35,449 bases of DNA from Acidobacteriota bacterium (GTDB taxonomy: Bacteria > Acidobacteriota > UBA6911): contig JAAYAJ010000054.1 of NCBI GenBank assembly GCA_012719455.1, positions 1 to 35,449 of the forward strand, read 5' to 3'. A program made the translations under genes and the position numbers. Every line of letters starts with the position of its first letter. Position 1 is the stretch's first letter. Positions 31,796 through 35,449 of the stretch are shown here, piece after piece. The notes beneath the pieces are model-generated. The model worked only from the letters and a program-made list of their open reading frames with translations, was not told the DNA's origin and did not search any database.

Positions 31796-33790
31796 CTACT
31801 GGACCCGGGCGCCGTCCGCCGTCCGGGATTCGAAATGCTTGGCGTAGGTCCCGAGAGCCAGGATGGGGAAGTAGTTCCGGTAGAGGTGGTAATGGAGGTA
31901 AAAGACCCGCGGGAACCCGGTCCCGGTGGTCACCGACTCGTCCCAGGTTCCGTCGGGGCGCTGGGACTCCCGGAGCCAGCGGATCCCCTGCTGGACCGCC
32001 GAGGAGTAGATTTCCCCTGCGGCGATCAGTCCCATGATAGCCCAGGCGGTCTGCGTGGGAGTGCTCTCGGCAGGCTCGAAACGCTTCGTTTCGTAGCTGA
32101 GGCAGCTTTCGCCCCAGCCCCCGTCCGCGTTCTGGACCTCCCGGAGCCAGCGCGCGGCATGCGCGATGGCAGTTTTGGCGTGGGACGCGCCCGTGGCGGC
32201 GAGGCCGCGGATTGATAGGAAGGTGCCGTAGACGTAGTTGACCCCCCAGCGGCCGAACCAGCTTCCATTGGTCTCCTGGCTCCGGAGCAGGAAATCGATC
32301 CCCCGGGCGATGGGGGAGTCGGTGGGTTTGAAGCCGCGGCGGCAGAGCGATTCCAGGACGCGGCCGGTGATGTCGGGGCAGGTCGGGTCGAGCATGGCAT
32401 TGTGGTCGGCGAAGGGGATGCTGTTGAAGATCTCCCAGTTGTTGTCGACGTCGAAGGCGGCCCAGCCCCCGTCGCTGCTTTGCATCCCCAGCAGCCAGCG
32501 GACGGCGCGGCGCTCGACGCGCGCCTGCCGCTCCGGGTCACTCGCCCGGGCGTGCAGCAGCGCCATCAGGACCAGGGCCGTGTCGTCCATGTCAGGATAG
32601 AATTCGTTGGCGAACTCGAAAGCCCAGCCCGATGGCGTCAGGTCGGGGCGCTTGGCCGCCCAATCCCCCTTGCGCCTGATTTCCCGGTCGAGGATCCAAT
32701 CGGCGGCCTCCGTCGTCCGGGCGTGGTCCGCCGCGCCGAGTTCGCCCAGGGCGAAGATGGTGTTGGCCGTATCCCAGAGCGGGGATTTGCAGGGCTGGAA
32801 GATCAGGCTCTCCTCCTGCTCCAGCATCAGGCCATCGAACTGGTCGATCGCCTGTATGAGGTCGGGGTGGTCGCGCTCGTAACCGAGCAGGTCCATGGCG
32901 ATGATGGTGTACATCATCGACGGGTAGATGGCCCCCAGCCCGTCGCTGAAATGCAGCCGGTTGAGCATCCAGCGCTCCGCTTCCTGCAGGGCGCGCCCAC
33001 GGATCTTCTTGACGCTCTTACGCTCCCAGCGCTTGAAGAGGGTGTCGGCCTTGATGAAGATGTTGCCGATCCGGTCCCGGCGATGGAGTGCCAGCTTGCG
33101 GCGCGGATGCATCAGTTCGTTGATCCGCATCCCCCCCGGAGTGGGCCGGGTCTGGCCGATGGCTTGGATGATGGAGAGGGGGACGATGATGGTACGGGTC
33201 CAGGAGGACATCTCGTACAGGAGGTTCCCGGGGATGATCAGGATCTCCGGTGGGATCGTGGGGCAGTATTTCCGGGGGAAGAGGTCGAAGAGACTGTAGT
33301 TGATCTTCGTGTAGCTGTTGCATGCCTGGATCCCCCCCATTTTGAGGATGAGGTCCCGGGCGCGGCGCATGCGCGGGTCGTCCACCGACAGCCCCGTCAT
33401 CTTGAGCATGGCGTAGGCGCGCACCGTGGCGTTGATTTCCGCCGGCCCGGGCGTGTAAATGCTCCAGCCGCCGTCGGGGCGCTGGGCGTCCAGGATGGCA
33501 CGGGCGGCCTTGCGGACCCGGGGCATCGTGGGAGGATTCCAAACGCCGTCCTCGTCGGGAGGGTAGAGCCACATCTGCAGCAGGATGTAGTCCGACTGCA
33601 GGGTGGAGTCCCCCGTCAGGTCCCCCACCCAGTACCCGTTGGCGTCCTGTTTGGATGCGAGCGTCAGCGCAGCCCGGAGGGCGGTTTCCCGGACCTCGGA
33701 GGCGGAGATGTGCGCTACGGTCTGGGTGGCGGGTGCGGTTTCTTCAATGACGTGAACGGGTTTGGACGTGGGAGTCAGCGTTTCGCGCAT
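31796..33790 (-). CDS. shc: Squalene-hopene cyclase
   Basis: A 664-residue class II triterpene cyclase of normal length. The catalytic DxDD is D400-M-D-D403 (YPDMDDTALVL). QW repeats are numerous: AQRPDGGWSIY, MQSSDGGWAAFD, SQETNGSWFGRWG, VQNADGGWGES and SQRPDGTWDES. The enzyme folds squalene and protonates it to give hopene and hopanol at the cytoplasmic membrane, the first step to hopanoids. The first ~30 residues are low-complexity and vary in the family. AGGTG lies upstream of ATG 33790. No hpn genes flank it, so it stands apart from a hopanoid cluster. The 286-base gap upstream (to 34077) holds no recognisable gene. Confidence 0.96.
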   Translation of the reverse strand: MRETLTPTSKPVHVIEETAPATQTVAHISASEVRETALRAALTLASKQDANGYWVGDLTGDSTLQSDYILLQMWLYPPDEDGVWNPPTMPRVRKAARAILDAQRPDGGWSIYTPGPAEINATVRAYAMLKMTGLSVDDPRMRRARDLILKMGGIQACNSYTKINYSLFDLFPRKYCPTIPPEILIIPGNLLYEMSSWTRTIIVPLSIIQAIGQTRPTPGGMRINELMHPRRKLALHRRDRIGNIFIKADTLFKRWERKSVKKIRGRALQEAERWMLNRLHFSDGLGAIYPSMMYTIIAMDLLGYERDHPDLIQAIDQFDGLMLEQEESLIFQPCKSPLWDTANTIFALGELGAADHARTTEAADWILDREIRRKGDWAAKRPDLTPSGWAFEFANEFYPDMDDTALVLMALLHARASDPERQARVERRAVRWLLGMQSSDGGWAAFDVDNNWEIFNSIPFADHNAMLDPTCPDITGRVLESLCRRGFKPTDSPIARGIDFLLRSQETNGSWFGRWGVNYVYGTFLSIRGLAATGASHAKTAIAHAARWLREVQNADGGWGESCLSYETKRFEPAESTPTQTAWAIMGLIAAGEIYSSAVQQGIRWLRESQRPDGTWDESVTTGTGFPRVFYLHYHLYRNYFPILALGTYAKHFESRTADGARVQ

Positions 33791-34076
33791 GTCTTTACAC
33801 CTTTCCGGCAGAGCCTGCCCTTTCTGTTTGCCAAAGCCGTCATTCTACTACAGGTTTTGGAAAAGCAAGAATTTTTTTGCAGCCGCCGGAAAGCGCCCGG
33901 CGGAGATCATCCTCCTTCGGTGACTCGCCTGGTATATGATTGGATCATATTGATGTACACGTGGATCCGGACTGTCGGCGGGGTCTTTTTTTGTAAAGCC
34001 AACGATTCCCATTGATTGAATGTCCGGGGATCTGGAATGCAAAATTCGTAAAAGGGGATCAGGGAGGTGGTGAGCC

Positions 34077-35171
34077 ATGGGTTCTGCGATTACGGAATTT
34101 GTCCATGCCGCGCTTGGGCGCGGCATCGCACGCGCGGATATCGTCCGGGCGCTGCAGCAGGGGGGGTGGTCCGCGAGGGAGATCGAGCGCGCGCTCGACT
34201 GCTTCGTGGAAAGCGATCTGCCGCTGCCGGTGCCGCGCAAGCGGGTTTCCGGTTCCGCCCGGGAGGCCTTTCTTTTTCTGATGCTCTTCGCTTCCCTATA
34301 TACGGCCGCTTTCGCCCTGGCCTCCGTCCTCTTCGACCTGATCCATCTCGCGCTGCCGCAACCGGGCGACCTCACGCACGGGACCATCGTCTCGCTCCGG
34401 CATGGGATCGCCACCACCCTCGTCTCCTTCCCCCTTTTCCTGTTCATGGGCCGCGTCGTGGCCCGCGAAGGGGTCCGCAACCCCGGCCAGCGCATATCCC
34501 CGGTCCGCCGCTGGCTCACCTACCTGACCCTGTTCATCGCCTCGGTCGCCGTCATCGCCGACCTCATCACCCTGGTGGTGCGGCTGCTGGAGGGGGAAGT
34601 CACGCTCCGGTTCGGCCTCAAGGTATTGGTGGTTGCGACGATGGCGGGGGCGGCATTCCTCTACTTCATCATGAACCCCGACCGCGACCAGGCATCTCCC
34701 CCGTCGGAGCCGCGGCTCTCGCCGGGGGCCCGGGCGGGCTTTGCCGCCATGATCCTGGTGGTCCTGGCGGCTCTCGGCCTCGGATTTTGGTATGCCGGGA
34801 GCCCCATGGAGGCGCGGTTACGGGCCCATGACGCCCGGCGCGTTGAAGACCTGGTCCAAATCGGCGCAAGGGTTGAGCAGTACTATCGCAACGAAGGCGT
34901 TCTCCCTCCATCCCTCCAGGACCTCGATGCGAACCCGGCGACCTATATCGACCAGAAGACGGACCGGGTGACGGCGGAGCCCTACCACTACCGGGTGGTG
35001 GATGCGACCCATTTCGAGGTGGGGGCGGTCTTCACCCTGCCGGGCGGGCCCGTGGACGGGAAGGGGGCGGCCCGCCGCGCGCAGCCGGGGGAGACGAGTT
35101 TTTGGCAGCATGGCGCGGGGCGCGTGGTTTTTACGATAGATGCGGCGCGCCAGGACCCGGTCGCTCGCTGA
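34077..35171 (+). CDS. DUF5671-like membrane protein with extracytoplasmic C-terminal domain
   Basis: A 364-residue protein. Residues 1-45 form two helices (ITEFVHAALGRGIARADIV, then WSAREIERALDCF) typical of proteins with DUF5671. About five membrane segments follow, near 63-90, 108-128, 143-168, 180-198 and 217-240. The C-terminal ~120 residues (VEDLVQIGARVEQYYRNEGV and LPPSLQDL) resemble the soluble end of pseudopilin-like or similar small domains and should be outside the membrane. Function is unknown. ATG 34077 follows AGGGAGG. Many DUF5671 proteins are annotated only by the domain name, and I add no role. Confidence 0.72.
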   Translation: MGSAITEFVHAALGRGIARADIVRALQQGGWSAREIERALDCFVESDLPLPVPRKRVSGSAREAFLFLMLFASLYTAAFALASVLFDLIHLALPQPGDLTHGTIVSLRHGIATTLVSFPLFLFMGRVVAREGVRNPGQRISPVRRWLTYLTLFIASVAVIADLITLVVRLLEGEVTLRFGLKVLVVATMAGAAFLYFIMNPDRDQASPPSEPRLSPGARAGFAAMILVVLAALGLGFWYAGSPMEARLRAHDARRVEDLVQIGARVEQYYRNEGVLPPSLQDLDANPATYIDQKTDRVTAEPYHYRVVDATHFEVGAVFTLPGGPVDGKGAARRAQPGETSFWQHGAGRVVFTIDAARQDPVAR

Positions 35172-35335
35172 CCCCCGCGCCCGAGATCGGTCCTGGGTGG
35201 GCCCGGGCGGAGGAGTTTCCCAAGGAGCCGGTTTTCGGGTCGATCCTGAGCGATTACGAGGTGGAGGTCGGTCCCATCAACATGGGGCTCCCCGGTGTTG
35301 TCCGGCCCGCGCTCGAAAATCACCCAGGAACGGTT

Positions 35336-35365
35336 TTGCATTCCCCGGCGCCGCTGGCCTATAAT
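35336..35365 (+). promoter_or_regulatory. Sigma70-type promoter of the gene at the window end
   Basis: TTGCAT (35336-35341), an 18-base spacer, and a perfect TATAAT (35360-35365). The start codon is 24 bases after the -10 box, with AGGAGG between, so the leader is very short. The best-looking promoter in the window. Confidence 0.6.
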
Positions 35366-35388
35366 CCAGGCAGATAGGAGGAAACAGC

Positions 35389-35449
35389 GTGAAAAACGGG
35401 TATACGAGACGGGAAGCTCTGGAGCTGGGACTGGGAGCCGCGGTTCTGA
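35389..35449 (+). CDS. Start of a gene with a Tat-like signal peptide (cut by window end)
   Basis: GTG 35389, seven bases after AGGAGG, begins MKNGYTRREALELGLGAAVL. The twin arginine followed by E-A-L and a glycine/alanine hydrophobic run is a Tat signal of the kind found on oxidoreductases and on acidobacterial/planctomycete Gfo/Idh or sulfatase-like proteins. Only about 20 residues are visible, so the product cannot be named. Confidence 0.6.
   Translation, partial: MKNGYTRREALELGLGAAVL

Overview
The window is GC-rich bacterial chromosome, almost fully coding. Several genes point to an anaerobic member of the Acidobacteriota: an Oar-like TonB-type outer-membrane barrel carrying the DPFTG..F.GN.IP signature that is abundant in that phylum, a secreted protein of a type I associate mainly with Acidobacteriota, squalene-hopene cyclase, and a methylene-tetrahydrofolate/heterodisulfide-reductase-like module of the acetogen type. 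The phylum call is inference from protein character; no rRNA or other phylogenetic marker is present. No tRNA, CRISPR array, phage region or transposase was seen.

Layout. Bases 1-6102: an XPB-like helicase (reverse, cut by the window edge), a secreted-protein gene broken by one in-frame TAG, an Oar-like barrel, a B3/4-domain protein and a PilZ protein. Bases 6099-11525: a uroporphyrinogen-decarboxylase-family protein and an unusual ROK kinase (reverse), then xylulokinase and a secreted NTF2-like protein (forward). Bases 11552-17588 (all reverse): a LysR regulator with an EamA transporter downstream, then a translationally coupled set of response regulator and two ABC-exporter half-transporters forming an asymmetric pair.

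Bases 17672-25832 are the centrepiece, a reverse-strand operon hdrC-hdrB-hdrA-mvhD-metV-metF that ends in a clear intrinsic terminator. It encodes the parts of a methylenetetrahydrofolate reductase coupled to an electron-bifurcating or electron-confurcating Hdr module. Two things stand out. mvhD contains an in-frame TGA at the expected Cys/Sec position followed by a SECIS-like hairpin, so it is very probably a selenoprotein whose first third ordinary gene callers would lose. HdrA is a 1503-residue protein made of two HdrA units, the first split by an inserted GltD/NfnB-like NAD(P)H oxidoreductase.

Bases 26156-35449: typA/bipA, a GDP-mannose 3,5-epimerase-like gene overlapping a GT11 fucosyltransferase-like gene, a small alpha/beta hydrolase (reverse), a TraB/GumN-like secreted protein, squalene-hopene cyclase (reverse), a DUF5671-like membrane protein, and the first codons of a gene with a Tat-like signal behind a good sigma70-type promoter.

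Two families of short palindromic (REP/BIME-like) repeats recur. In three unrelated genes (xylB, the response regulator, the alpha/beta hydrolase) a repeat arm supplies the C-terminal codons and, in two of the three, the stop codon.
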